Assembly: GCA_020161065.1 (NCBI GenBank) | Contig: JAIUPH010000011.1 | Location: forward strand, 186,001-250,000 | Direction of reading: 5' to 3' | Source: Pseudomonadota bacterium | GTDB taxonomy: Bacteria; Pseudomonadota; Gammaproteobacteria; Burkholderiales; Burkholderiaceae_C | Length of the DNA: 64,000 bases | Shown here: piece by piece, positions 28,953 through 36,184 of the stretch | Layout of the letters: each line of letters starts with the position of its first letter | How positions within the stretch are numbered: the stretch's first letter is position 1 | The notes under the pieces: generated by a model | What the model was told of the DNA's origin: nothing | Databases searched by the model: none | Seen by the model: only the letters and a program-made list of their open reading frames with translations | Program-made: the position numbers and the translations under genes

Positions 28953-29158
28953 ACGCGCCCGACATCGCCATCAATGCCGAGCGCAAGGCCTGGGCAACAG
29001 TACAGGCACAGTGCGCGTTAGCAGGCTTCAAGGCTGACCTGATCGACAACGACGATGGTTGCCTGATGCTGATCGTTAGCCGCTGGGCGTTGACTCGCAG
29101 CTTTTCGTTGCCGGCGGATGTGGAGAGCTGGCTGCGGCGCGTCGGGGCGCCGGCGTGA
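28949..29158 (+). CDS. Small hypothetical protein between alpA and primase
   Basis: The 69-residue protein is unrecognised. It begins MNAPDIAINAERKAW and has a small alpha/beta pattern with LIDNDDGCLMLIVSRWALTRSF followed by a final helix DVESWLRRV. It overlaps alpA by 4 bp (ATGA) and the primase start by one to four bases, so it is part of the same translational unit. Similar small genes commonly sit at this place in satellite replication operons; no function is proposed. Confidence 0.6.
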   Translation: MNAPDIAINAERKAWATVQAQCALAGFKADLIDNDDGCLMLIVSRWALTRSFSLPADVESWLRRVGAPA

Positions 29159-29982
29159 TGTCCGGCGCTATCGACTGGCACGGCCCGCGCCGGCAGCCGT
29201 GCCCGGCCTGCGGCCGCAACGAGCGCGACAGGACGCTGGGCATCACGCTGAACGATGACGGCACCGGCGTGGCGCATTGCTTCAGGTGCGAGTACGTCAG
29301 CACGCTGCGCGACGACCGGCCCAGCGCCAAGCCCGCAACGGTGCGCCTGGCGGCCCCTACACGCCGCGAACCGGCGCCGGCGCTGTCTACGCACTGGTTT
29401 GACTTCTTCGCGCGCCTGGAGCCCGTCGCAGGCCCCGCGCAGGCCTACCTGAAGGCCAGGCGCTGCGTCGTCCCGCCCTTTGACGGCGCCCTCCGGTGGC
29501 ATCCCAACCTGCGCCATCCGAGCGGCCACACCGGCCCGGCGCTGGTCGCGCTTACCACCGATGCTGTGACGCGCGCGCCGCTGACGTTGCACCGAACGTG
29601 GGTTCAGGCCGACGGCACCAAGGCCCCGGTCGACCCCCCGCGCCTGCTGCTGAGCGGCCATCGGAAAGCCGGCGGCGTGATCCGGCTGTGGCCCGACGAA
29701 GCCGTCACCGCCGGCTTGGCTGTGGCGGAAGGCATCGAGACAGCGCTCGCGCTCGCGCACGCTTACCAACCGGCCTGGGCCTGCATCGATGCCGGCAACC
29801 TGGCCGCGCTGCCGGTGCTCGGCGGCATCGAGTCGCTGCTGATTGCAGCCGACCATGACGACGCCGGCATCAAGGCCGCGCAGGCCTGCGCCGCGCGCTG
29901 GGCGGCTGCCGGGCGTGAAGTGCATGTCGCGATGCCCGAGCAGCGCAAGTCAGACTTCAACGACGTGGCGGTGGCCGCATGA
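29158..29982 (+). CDS. Zinc-ribbon/toprim primase
   Basis: The 274-residue protein has an N-terminal zinc ribbon with Cys15, Cys18, Cys41 and Cys44 (CPACG ... CFRC), the P4-type primase zinc-binding domain. A toprim domain carries VAEGIETALA and IAADHDDAG, which contain the conserved acidic residues. Such proteins make RNA primers for element replication. The helicase domain found in the fused P4 alpha protein is absent; a separate ATPase gene follows with a 4-bp overlap. ATG at 29158 is preferred over GTG at 29155. Confidence 0.88.
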   Translation: MSGAIDWHGPRRQPCPACGRNERDRTLGITLNDDGTGVAHCFRCEYVSTLRDDRPSAKPATVRLAAPTRREPAPALSTHWFDFFARLEPVAGPAQAYLKARRCVVPPFDGALRWHPNLRHPSGHTGPALVALTTDAVTRAPLTLHRTWVQADGTKAPVDPPRLLLSGHRKAGGVIRLWPDEAVTAGLAVAEGIETALALAHAYQPAWACIDAGNLAALPVLGGIESLLIAADHDDAGIKAAQACAARWAAAGREVHVAMPEQRKSDFNDVAVAA

Positions 29983-31004
29983 CGATCGCGGGCGTACACC
30001 GGCTTGTCAACACGGCGAGACGGGTGCCGGCGCCAACGGCACAGCCGGACGAGGGATCGCAGCATCGCGGCAGGTGCCTGGCTTCAGAGCCGGCCGGCTT
30101 TGATGCCGCCGACCTCGTGTTGATGGACATGCCTGACCCGGTGTTCCTATGCCGGCCTTGGGTCTCGGAAGGTGTGGCGCTGATCGTCGGGCGCCCGAAG
30201 ATCGGCAAGACCACGCTGCTGCGTCAAGTGGCCGTGCAAGGCAACGTCGGCGGCAAGCTGCTGGGTTCGGATTGCATATCCGCTGAAGTCCTGTTCCTGT
30301 CGCTGGAAGAAGGCCCGCGCCTGATGCGCACGAAGCTGCGTTCAATGAACCTGTCCGCAGAAGCGCTCAGGGGCATCCGTGTTGAATTCGAGTGGCCGCA
30401 GGGTCTGCCTGGCGTCGAACGCATCCGGGAATGGCTGCAAGCCCGACCGGACCCCAAGCGCATGCCAGTGGTGATCGTCGACAGCCTCACCCGCTTTCGT
30501 ACACCGCCGCCAGAGCGCGGCATGGCATTCGCCGCCGACTATGAGGCCGTGAAGATGCTGGCTGACCTGGCCAAGGAGTTTCCCGGCCTGGCCGTGCTGG
30601 TCCTGCATCACACAACCAAGGCGATGCCCGACGACCCGGTGGCCGCAATCAGTGGCACCTATGGGCTGACGGCGGCGGCCGACAACTACATGATCCTGCT
30701 GAAGCAAGGGCAGAAGTTCAGGCTGCACTGCGGCGGCCGCTTGTGGGCCAGCGACGACGCCGACTTCGAGCTGGTGCGCGAGGCCGGTGGCTGGGCGCTT
30801 GGCGGGCTGTGGAGTTTCGGCGTGGAGTCAATCTCACCGAAGCAGACGCAGGTGCTCGACCTACTCAAAGCGGGCGCCAAGACGGCCGCAGCACTGGCCA
30901 AGGCAACAGGCCAGGAGGACAGCGCCATGCGCCATATGTGCGCCGCCATGGAGCGCAAGGGACTCATCTGCCGGATCGCCAACGGCTGGGGAATTGCGCA
31001 GTGA
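29979..31004 (+). CDS. RepA-like RecA-fold ATPase with C-terminal winged helix
   Basis: The 341-residue protein has a Walker A motif GRPKIGKT at 71-78, Walker B MPVVIVDSL at about 163, and LVLHHTTK further on, the pattern of the RSF1010 RepA-like hexameric helicase/RecA-fold family. The last 60 residues (SPKQTQVLDLLKAGAKTAAALAKATG... MERKGLICRI) form a winged helix that could bind DNA. It overlaps the primase gene by 4 bp. Together they look like a minimal replication module, with the repeat array directly downstream as the probable origin. Role as helicase is inferred. Confidence 0.85.
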   Translation: MTIAGVHRLVNTARRVPAPTAQPDEGSQHRGRCLASEPAGFDAADLVLMDMPDPVFLCRPWVSEGVALIVGRPKIGKTTLLRQVAVQGNVGGKLLGSDCISAEVLFLSLEEGPRLMRTKLRSMNLSAEALRGIRVEFEWPQGLPGVERIREWLQARPDPKRMPVVIVDSLTRFRTPPPERGMAFAADYEAVKMLADLAKEFPGLAVLVLHHTTKAMPDDPVAAISGTYGLTAAADNYMILLKQGQKFRLHCGGRLWASDDADFELVREAGGWALGGLWSFGVESISPKQTQVLDLLKAGAKTAAALAKATGQEDSAMRHMCAAMERKGLICRIANGWGIAQ

Positions 31005-31026
31005 CCTCCCCTTCTCTCTCTTCTTC

Positions 31027-31087
31027 TTCACGTTCTTCACGTATTCACGTTCTTCACGAAGTTCACGGTGAGCGTGAAAAGCGTGAA
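31027..31087. repeat. Iteron-like array of TTCACG/CGTGAA, candidate replication origin
   Basis: Seven copies of the hexamer occur: five as TTCACG starting at 31027, 31036, 31044, 31053 and 31062, and two inverted (CGTGAA at 31073 and 31082). Spacing is 8-11 bp, mostly 9. The stretch is AT-richer than the surrounding DNA and begins 23 bp after the ATPase gene. Regularly spaced iterons next to replication genes are typical of origins; P4's alpha protein binds iterons containing GGTGAACAG, which shares GTGAA. An operator array is the alternative. Confidence 0.65.
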
Positions 31088-31154
31088 GTGTGTGAGGGGG
31101 GGAACGGTTGCGCGCCTTGCCGAGCTTGCCTCGGCGCGAAAAATCGGCGCCCGG

Positions 31155-31166
31155 TTGTCTAGACAA
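31155..31166. promoter_or_regulatory. Perfect 12-bp palindrome TTGTCTAGACAA
   Basis: This palindrome lies between the iteron array and the capsid operon, about 120 bp before the first capsid-region gene. It is a candidate operator for a dimeric regulator; its binding protein is unknown. Confidence 0.45.
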
Positions 31167-31284
31167 GCAAGCCCGCATAGACAGATGAATCCTCCGCCAA
31201 ACCCCCAGCACCGGCGCGGCTGGCGCGACGCCGCCCGGCGCGTCCGCCAGCCAGTCCACCACCTAGCCGCAACTGAAAGACACC

Positions 31285-31449
31285 ATGCTTGAACGACTGC
31301 GCACCTTGTGGCGCCGCATCAGTCCCCACCATCGCCGCATCGCCGCAAAGCGTCGGCTCGAAGCCGTGCTGCACGAACACGGCATTTCCAGAACGCGCGC
31401 CGCGCGGATCGCCAGCCACTACCTCAAAAAGGACGCTCCCCATGCCTGA
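31285..31449 (+). CDS. Small basic protein preceding the capsid genes
   Basis: This 54-residue frame (MLERLRTLWRRISP... ending KKDAPHA) is highly basic and probably helical, with the segment HGISRTRAARIASHYL resembling a helix-turn-helix. Its stop overlaps the start of the next gene in ATGCCTGA (8 bp), the same style of coupling seen among the small genes upstream, which supports its reality. It is too short for family assignment; a DNA-binding regulator of the capsid operon or a small structural protein are both possible. Confidence 0.5.
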   Translation: MLERLRTLWRRISPHHRRIAAKRRLEAVLHEHGISRTRAARIASHYLKKDAPHA

Positions 31450-32059
31450 AGCCACCCAGACCCACGAGACCACGCCCGAGCCGACCGGCGACGAGGTGAA
31501 GAACCCGGCCGCCGTGCTGCTGAAGAACAAGGAACTGCTGGCGCGCAATGCCGAGCTGCAGGCGCGCGTCACCGAACTCGAAGGACAGGCCCAGGCGCTG
31601 ACCGAGGCACACAGCAAGCTGCAGGCCGACTTCGCCGACTTTCACATCCGGCGTCCGCTGGCGCGCGTGGCCGAGCAAATCTCGCCGGTGCCGGACCTGT
31701 GGATGGCCGAGTTCTCGAAGCTGTACGACGTGCGCCAGGTCGGCGACGATCTGCGAGTCTTCGACAAGAAGACGGGCGAAATGTGCGTCGTGCCTGAAGG
31801 CACGCGCACGGCTGGCAAGCCCATTGATCTGACGCCCGAAAGCCTGTGGGCGTTTCTCGATCGGGGCGTCAGCGAGAGGAGCAAGAAGGACTCTGAGTGT
31901 GATCCTCAGGCCGCCCGATTCAACTGGTTGATGCGCTACCTCGGGCCCTCGGGCGGTGGTGCAGTCGGCAGCTTCGGCAGCGGCTTGAAGGGCGTGATGC
32001 CAAGCGCACCGGCGCCCAGTCCTGAGCCCGCATCGACACCGCCGCTCGGCTTGCGCTGA
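31442..32059 (+). CDS. Coiled-coil protein upstream of the capsid gene, possible scaffold
   Basis: The 205-residue protein has an acidic, Thr/Pro/Glu-rich N-terminus, then a coiled coil (ELLARNAELQARVTELEG... about residues 25-65) and a globular part with DLWMAEFSKLYDVRQVGDDLRVFDKKTG. It ends in a Gly/Ser/Pro-rich tail. Scaffolding proteins of HK97-fold phages are typically coiled-coil proteins encoded just before the major capsid protein, as here, but I cannot show homology. A capsid decoration or DNA-binding role is the alternative. The start ATG at 31442 is supported by the coupling overlap. Confidence 0.65.
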   Translation: MPEATQTHETTPEPTGDEVKNPAAVLLKNKELLARNAELQARVTELEGQAQALTEAHSKLQADFADFHIRRPLARVAEQISPVPDLWMAEFSKLYDVRQVGDDLRVFDKKTGEMCVVPEGTRTAGKPIDLTPESLWAFLDRGVSERSKKDSECDPQAARFNWLMRYLGPSGGGAVGSFGSGLKGVMPSAPAPSPEPASTPPLGLR

Positions 32060-32190
32060 GCAGCCTAACCGCCTAACATTACGGCACCGCCTGGCCACGC
32101 TGGGCGGCACCCCTCTTGGGCGCCACGCGCCTGCGCTGACCGTTCACGACGGCCTGCGAATCAACCCCCTTGATTCCGAAAGGCCCTACC

Positions 32191-33183
32191 GTGGCTGTCA
32201 CCCAAATTGCGGACGTAGTCGTCCCGACCGAATTCACTGCCTTCCTCGTTGAGAACGTTGCAACCAAGGCCGCGCTGGTCCAGTCCGGGCTGATGGCGCG
32301 CAATGCAGCCATCGATGCCCAACTGAAGGCCGGCGCGGACAGCTTCAGCGTGCCCTTCTGGCGCGATCTGTCCGACGACGCTGCCGACCTCGCGAACGAC
32401 AACCCGGCATCCATCGCCACGCCGCGCAAGCTCGGATCCGGCAAGCAGCTCATTCGCAAGGCCTTCCTGCACGCCGGCTGGTCGGCGATGAACCTGGCGT
32501 CCGAACTGAGCGGCAGCAACGCATTGACCCGTATTCAGGAGCGTGTCGATGCCTACTGGACGCGGGAGCTTCAGCGCCGGCTGATCGCCTCTCTGAACGG
32601 CATCCTAGCCGACAACGCTGCGAACGACGGCGGCGACATGATCATCGATATCAGCGGCGCGGCCGGGACGGCAGCGAACTTCAGCGCGGGCGCTGTCATA
32701 GATGCTGCTGCAACCTTGGGCGACTCGCTGCGCGACCTGACCACGATCGGATTGCACTCCTCAGTCTACAAGGCTGCGCTGAAGTCCGATCTGATCCAGA
32801 CTGTTCCGGCATCGCAGGGCGGCTTCATCCAGACCTTCCGCGGCCTGGCCATCCTGATCGACGATGAACTGCCGCTGGCCGCCGGCGTGTACACGTCAGT
32901 CCTGTTCGGCGCCGGCGCTTTCGGCTTCGGCGTGAGCCAACCGCGTGTGTCCGCTGGCACCGAAATCGAGAGCGTCCCCGGCGCCGGTAACGGCGGCGGC
33001 CAGCAGATCCTGCATTCGCGGGTGAACCTGGCTGTGCACCCGGCCGGGTTTCAGTGGCGCGAAGCCAGCGTCGCAGGCGAAAGCCCGAGCGTCGCCGAGT
33101 TGGCCATGGCGGCCAATTGGGATCGCGTCGCGGGGTCGCGCAAGCACGTCCAGATCAGCGCTCTGAAGCACAAGCTGCCGTGA
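32191..33183 (+). CDS. Phage major capsid (coat) protein
   Basis: The 330-residue protein starts (GTG) MAVTQIADVVVPTEFTAFLVENVATKAALVQSG. It contains the region SVPFWRDLSDDA...TPRKLGSGKQLIRKAFLHAGWSAMNLA, a pattern shared by phage coat proteins of the HK97 fold annotated as major capsid protein. It lacks an obvious N-terminal delta domain with protease site, consistent with a separate scaffold protein and no head protease gene nearby. AAAGG precedes the GTG. Its end overlaps the next start by 4 bp (GTGA). It would form the shell of the element's particle; family assignment is from pattern recognition. Confidence 0.8.
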   Translation: MAVTQIADVVVPTEFTAFLVENVATKAALVQSGLMARNAAIDAQLKAGADSFSVPFWRDLSDDAADLANDNPASIATPRKLGSGKQLIRKAFLHAGWSAMNLASELSGSNALTRIQERVDAYWTRELQRRLIASLNGILADNAANDGGDMIIDISGAAGTAANFSAGAVIDAAATLGDSLRDLTTIGLHSSVYKAALKSDLIQTVPASQGGFIQTFRGLAILIDDELPLAAGVYTSVLFGAGAFGFGVSQPRVSAGTEIESVPGAGNGGGQQILHSRVNLAVHPAGFQWREASVAGESPSVAELAMAANWDRVAGSRKHVQISALKHKLP

Positions 33184-33674
33184 CGACGCGCGGCAAGCTG
33201 CCTGGGCGCGTGAAGGCGCCCGAGGACAAGCGGTGCGTCGGGCGGCCGATGAAGATGCCGCCGCCCGATGCGCTGGAAGTCATCCGCGCGACCACCTCCA
33301 CCGGTGCGACCAAGCGCGGGGTTGCGATGGCGCTGGGCGTGAACCTGGACGTGCTTGCGCGCTGGCTGGCCGAGCACCCCGAGCTGGCTGAGGCCTTCGC
33401 CGAGGGACGCGAGACCGAACGCAGGGTCCTTCACGCTCGTCTGTTCGAGCTTGCCACGAAGGGCGAAGGCCGGGACTCGCTCATCGCGGCGATGTTCTTG
33501 CTGAAGTCGCGGCACGGGTACGTCGAAGGCGAGAAGGACGCGCAAACCAATCGCGTGAGCATCAACTTCCAGCTTCCAGGCGCACAGCCGCTTAACACGC
33601 TCGTTATCGACAATGATGCAGATCGAATTCACCGACTTCCAGCAGCGCCTGCTGAGTCTGCCCGAAGAGGTTGA
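33180..33674 (+). CDS. Terminase small-subunit candidate
   Basis: The 164-residue protein has a helix-turn-helix (ATTSTGATKRGVAMALGVNLDVLARWLAEHPEL) followed by helices with FELATKGEGRDSLIAAMFLLKSRHGYVEGE, a pattern frequent in phage small terminase-like proteins. The small subunit recognises the packaging site and activates the large subunit. The GTG start overlaps the capsid stop by 4 bp, and the gene's last 62 bp overlap the large terminase gene in another frame. In most phages the terminase genes precede portal and capsid genes; here they follow the capsid. Confidence 0.7.
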   Translation: MTTRGKLPGRVKAPEDKRCVGRPMKMPPPDALEVIRATTSTGATKRGVAMALGVNLDVLARWLAEHPELAEAFAEGRETERRVLHARLFELATKGEGRDSLIAAMFLLKSRHGYVEGEKDAQTNRVSINFQLPGAQPLNTLVIDNDADRIHRLPAAPAESARRG

Positions 33675-34971
33675 CGTTTTCGCCGGTGGCGGGCGCGGCG
33701 GCGGCAAGTCTTACGCGCTGGCGCTGCTGGCCCTGCGTCACTGCGAGCAGTACGGCGAGCGTGCGCGGGTGCTCTACCTGCGCAAGACTTACGCGGGCCT
33801 GCGCGACTTCGAGCTGGTCACGCGCGAGCTGTTCGGGCTGGTCTATGGCACGGACGCGCGCTACAACGGCAGCGAACACCTGTGGCGGCTGCCCAATGGT
33901 GGCTACATCGAGCTAGGCCAGCTTGAGACTCACGCCGACTATGCCAAGTACCAAGGCCGCTCGTTTACGCTGCTGCTGATCGATGAGGCTGGCCAGTACG
34001 CGCAGCCCAACTTGTTGGACTTGATGCGCTCCAACCTGCGCGGCGCGAAGGACATCCCGATTCGCGTTGTCGTGGCCGCGAACCCGGGCGGCCCGGGGCA
34101 TCACTGGATCGCCAAGCGCTACGTATTTCAGGCCGGACCTTGGAAGCCCTTCCGCGAGGGCACGAGCAAGCGCTTGTGGGTCTACGCGCCGTCGACGTAC
34201 GACGGTAACCAGTTCATCGACCGCGATCAATACCGCGTTCAACTGGAAAGCGCATGCCCGACCGACCCGGAGCTGCTGCGCGCGTGGCTGACCGGTGACT
34301 GGGCCGTGAACCGCGGCGCCTACTTCGCCATGGTGCTGGACGAGTCGCGCAACGCCTTTGACCCCTGGCAGGCCATCCCCGAAAGTTGGGACTATTGGCT
34401 GGCGCACGACTTCGGCAGCGCGGCACCGAGCGTCACCTACGTCGTGGCCCAGTCGCCAGGCGATCAGCACGAGGGCGCGTTCTACCCGCGCGGATCCATC
34501 GCGCTGGTCGATGAGCTTGCGGCCGTGCGGCGCGACAACCTGAACATGGGCTTGGGTTGGACCGCGGCGACCACCGCGGAAGAGGTCATCGCCATGTGCA
34601 AGCGCTGGGACATCAAGCCGCGCGGCGTGGCCGACGATGCGTGCTTCGCGAAGTCGGGCCTTAGCTCGGGCAGCATCGCCGACGAATTCGCGCGCAAGGG
34701 CGTGACCTTCGAGCCCGCGAAAAAGGCCGACCGCATCACGGGGTGGCAGTTGATGCGTCGCATGCTGGCCGACGCCGGCAAGCCCGATGTGCCTGGGCTG
34801 TACATCAGCCGCGCCTGCAGCTACTTCTGGTCGACCGTGCCTTACCTGGCACGCGATCAGAAGCGCGTTGAGGACGTGGACAGCACCGGGCCTGACCATG
34901 CCGCTGATGCGTGCCGTTATGGGCTGCTGCGGCTGCGCCGCGCTGCGTCGGTGGGGCCCTTGCGGATCTGA
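33613..34971 (+). CDS. terL: Terminase large subunit
   Basis: The 452-residue protein is a complete packaging motor: Walker A GGGRGGGKS at 25-33, Walker B LLLIDEAG at 120-127, and a coupling motif near AANPGG. The C-terminal RNase H-like nuclease has Asp266 in HDFGSAAP, Asp in GVADDACF near 338 and DHAADACRY near 432. Walker A has the deviant form common in TerL. Nothing suggests truncation. It would translocate DNA through a portal vertex, but no portal gene is present in the element, so the portal must come from elsewhere. Confidence 0.93.
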   Translation: MMQIEFTDFQQRLLSLPEEVDVFAGGGRGGGKSYALALLALRHCEQYGERARVLYLRKTYAGLRDFELVTRELFGLVYGTDARYNGSEHLWRLPNGGYIELGQLETHADYAKYQGRSFTLLLIDEAGQYAQPNLLDLMRSNLRGAKDIPIRVVVAANPGGPGHHWIAKRYVFQAGPWKPFREGTSKRLWVYAPSTYDGNQFIDRDQYRVQLESACPTDPELLRAWLTGDWAVNRGAYFAMVLDESRNAFDPWQAIPESWDYWLAHDFGSAAPSVTYVVAQSPGDQHEGAFYPRGSIALVDELAAVRRDNLNMGLGWTAATTAEEVIAMCKRWDIKPRGVADDACFAKSGLSSGSIADEFARKGVTFEPAKKADRITGWQLMRRMLADAGKPDVPGLYISRACSYFWSTVPYLARDQKRVEDVDSTGPDHAADACRYGLLRLRRAASVGPLRI

Positions 34972-35211
34972 AGTGGCCTGCGCGCCGAGCGCCGCACGGG
35001 CGACCTGCTGTAGTGGGTGTGCGCGCCGGTTTCGGACGGTTGGCTTGTGTCGGCTGCCTCGCGCCCCCTAACGCCGGTCATTGGGGCACGTCCCTACCGG
35101 TTTCGCGCGGCGCGCACGGCGCAGTTTAGGGCGTGCCGGAGCGACTCCCGCGCGCGCTGCCGCGACGCTCATGCTGCAGCCGCCATTCTAGCGCGGGCTA
35201 CAGTCGCGCGC
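34972..35211. other. Gap between terL and the SRAP gene
   Basis: This 240-bp stretch has no supported gene and no clear repeat. The last 25 bp contain TACAGT as a possible -10 about ten bases before the SRAP ATG, which would make that mRNA nearly leaderless. Confidence 0.35.
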
Positions 35212-35919
35212 ATGTGCTCGAACTACATCGCCGTCACCCGCACGGACCGGCTGCTCACCTTCTTCGGCGTGGCGCGCGACCCGAGCGAGCCGCCGCCCGA
35301 GTTCAGCGCCGAGATCTGGCCGCAGCGCCTCGCGCCCTTCATCCGCCGCGCCGAAGACGGCAGCGGCAATCGGCAGATCGAGGCCGGCCAGTTCGGGCTG
35401 CTGCCCTTCTTCGCCAAGGAGCTGGCCTACGGCAGGCGCACGTACAACGCGCGCAGCGAGACCGTCGCCACGCTGCCCAGCTTCCGCGATGCCTGGAAGC
35501 GCGGCCAGCGCTGCATCGTGCCGGCCGAGGCCATCTTCGAGCCCTGCTGGGAGACCGGCACGGCCGTGCGCTGGCGCATCCAGCAGGCGGGCGAGGTGCC
35601 GATGGGCATCGCCGGCGTCTGGGCGCGGCATCCCAAGCTGACCACGAAGGATGGCAAGCCGATGCTCAGCTTCGCCATGCTGACCGTCAACGCCGATGGC
35701 CATCCGGTGTTCAAGCGCATGCACAGGCCCGAGGACGAGAAGCGCATGGTCGTGATCCTCGACCCCGCAGAGTACGACCGCTGGCTGCAGTGCACCGTGG
35801 CCGAGGCGGCCAGCTTCTTTCGGCAGTGGACGGGCGCGCTCGACGCCTTCCCCGCACCGCTGCCACCGCGCCGACGCCAGGGCGCAGATGAGGCTGCAGA
35901 GCCACCGGACGACGCTTGA
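35212..35919 (+). CDS. SRAP-family protein (YedK/HMCES type)
   Basis: The 235-residue protein starts MCSNYIAV, so after Met removal Cys2 is N-terminal, as required to form the thiazolidine crosslink with abasic sites. Other conserved segments are YNARSET, IVPAEAIFEP and the His/Arg region FKRMHRPEDEKRMVVIL. SRAP proteins shield abasic sites in single-stranded DNA and are linked to the SOS response. It lies between terL and attR, so it is carried by the element, possibly protecting single-stranded replication intermediates. It could also be a passenger from a past host. Confidence 0.88.
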   Translation: MCSNYIAVTRTDRLLTFFGVARDPSEPPPEFSAEIWPQRLAPFIRRAEDGSGNRQIEAGQFGLLPFFAKELAYGRRTYNARSETVATLPSFRDAWKRGQRCIVPAEAIFEPCWETGTAVRWRIQQAGEVPMGIAGVWARHPKLTTKDGKPMLSFAMLTVNADGHPVFKRMHRPEDEKRMVVILDPAEYDRWLQCTVAEAASFFRQWTGALDAFPAPLPPRRRQGADEAAEPPDDA

Positions 35920-36063
35920 CCGCACCTTGATCATCGAGTTCGCATCGTGCGACTTCGATCCATGCTTGAGATTGACCGCCTTGGCCGCCCGCATCCCTTC
36001 ATCCGCGGCACGCCGCAGCATCTCGCCGGCCTTGCGCTGGGCGCGGCAGGCGGGGCGGAATCA

Positions 36064-36087
36064 AGTGGCGGACGGACTGGCGGACGG
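36064..36087 (+). repeat. Right arm-type repeats: two 12-bp units
   Basis: AGTGGCGGACGG (one mismatch) and ACTGGCGGACGG lie side by side about 50 bp before attR. They match the three units near attL in sequence and orientation, supporting a role in integration or excision. Confidence 0.75.
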
Positions 36088-36133
36088 ACGAAAAACGGTC
36101 CGCAGAGCCTTATTTCATGCGGGTGTTGACAGA

Positions 36134-36150
36134 CGCTCCCTCCGCCAGGA
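36134..36150 (+). repeat. attR: 17-bp core
   Basis: CGCTCCCTCCGCCAGGA is identical to 25956-25972. To its right the host sequence resumes with the terminator expected for the tRNA gene. Confidence 0.92.
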
Positions 36151-36161
36151 ACATCGAAAAC

Positions 36162-36184
36162 ACGGGCCTCGCAGGCCCGTTTTT
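36162..36184 (+). terminator. Displaced terminator of tRNA-Ser
   Basis: ACGGGCCT-CGC-AGGCCCGT followed by TTTT(C)TTT is a strong intrinsic terminator 11 bp after attR. In the uninserted chromosome it would lie about 13 bp after the tRNA CCA, so it is probably the original tRNA-Ser terminator, now 10.2 kb away. Confidence 0.8.

Larger units (their letters stand above)
25956..36150. mobile_element. Integrated 10.2-kb phage satellite-like element in tRNA-Ser
   Basis: The element is bounded by perfect 17-bp direct repeats at 25956-25972 and 36134-36150. It has a tyrosine integrase at the tRNA end, 12-bp repeats inside both ends, an AlpA-like regulator, a primase, a RepA-like ATPase, an iteron-like array, a coiled-coil protein, a major capsid protein, small and large terminase candidates and an SRAP gene, all on the plus strand. 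No portal, maturation protease, connector, tail, holin or lysin gene is seen. That combination fits a helper-dependent satellite better than a complete prophage. A heavily reduced prophage is the alternative. Confidence 0.85.

Noticed and set aside
25956-36150. Complete prophage
   Set aside because: No portal, protease, connector, tail, lysis or lysogeny-repressor genes are visible in 10.2 kb.
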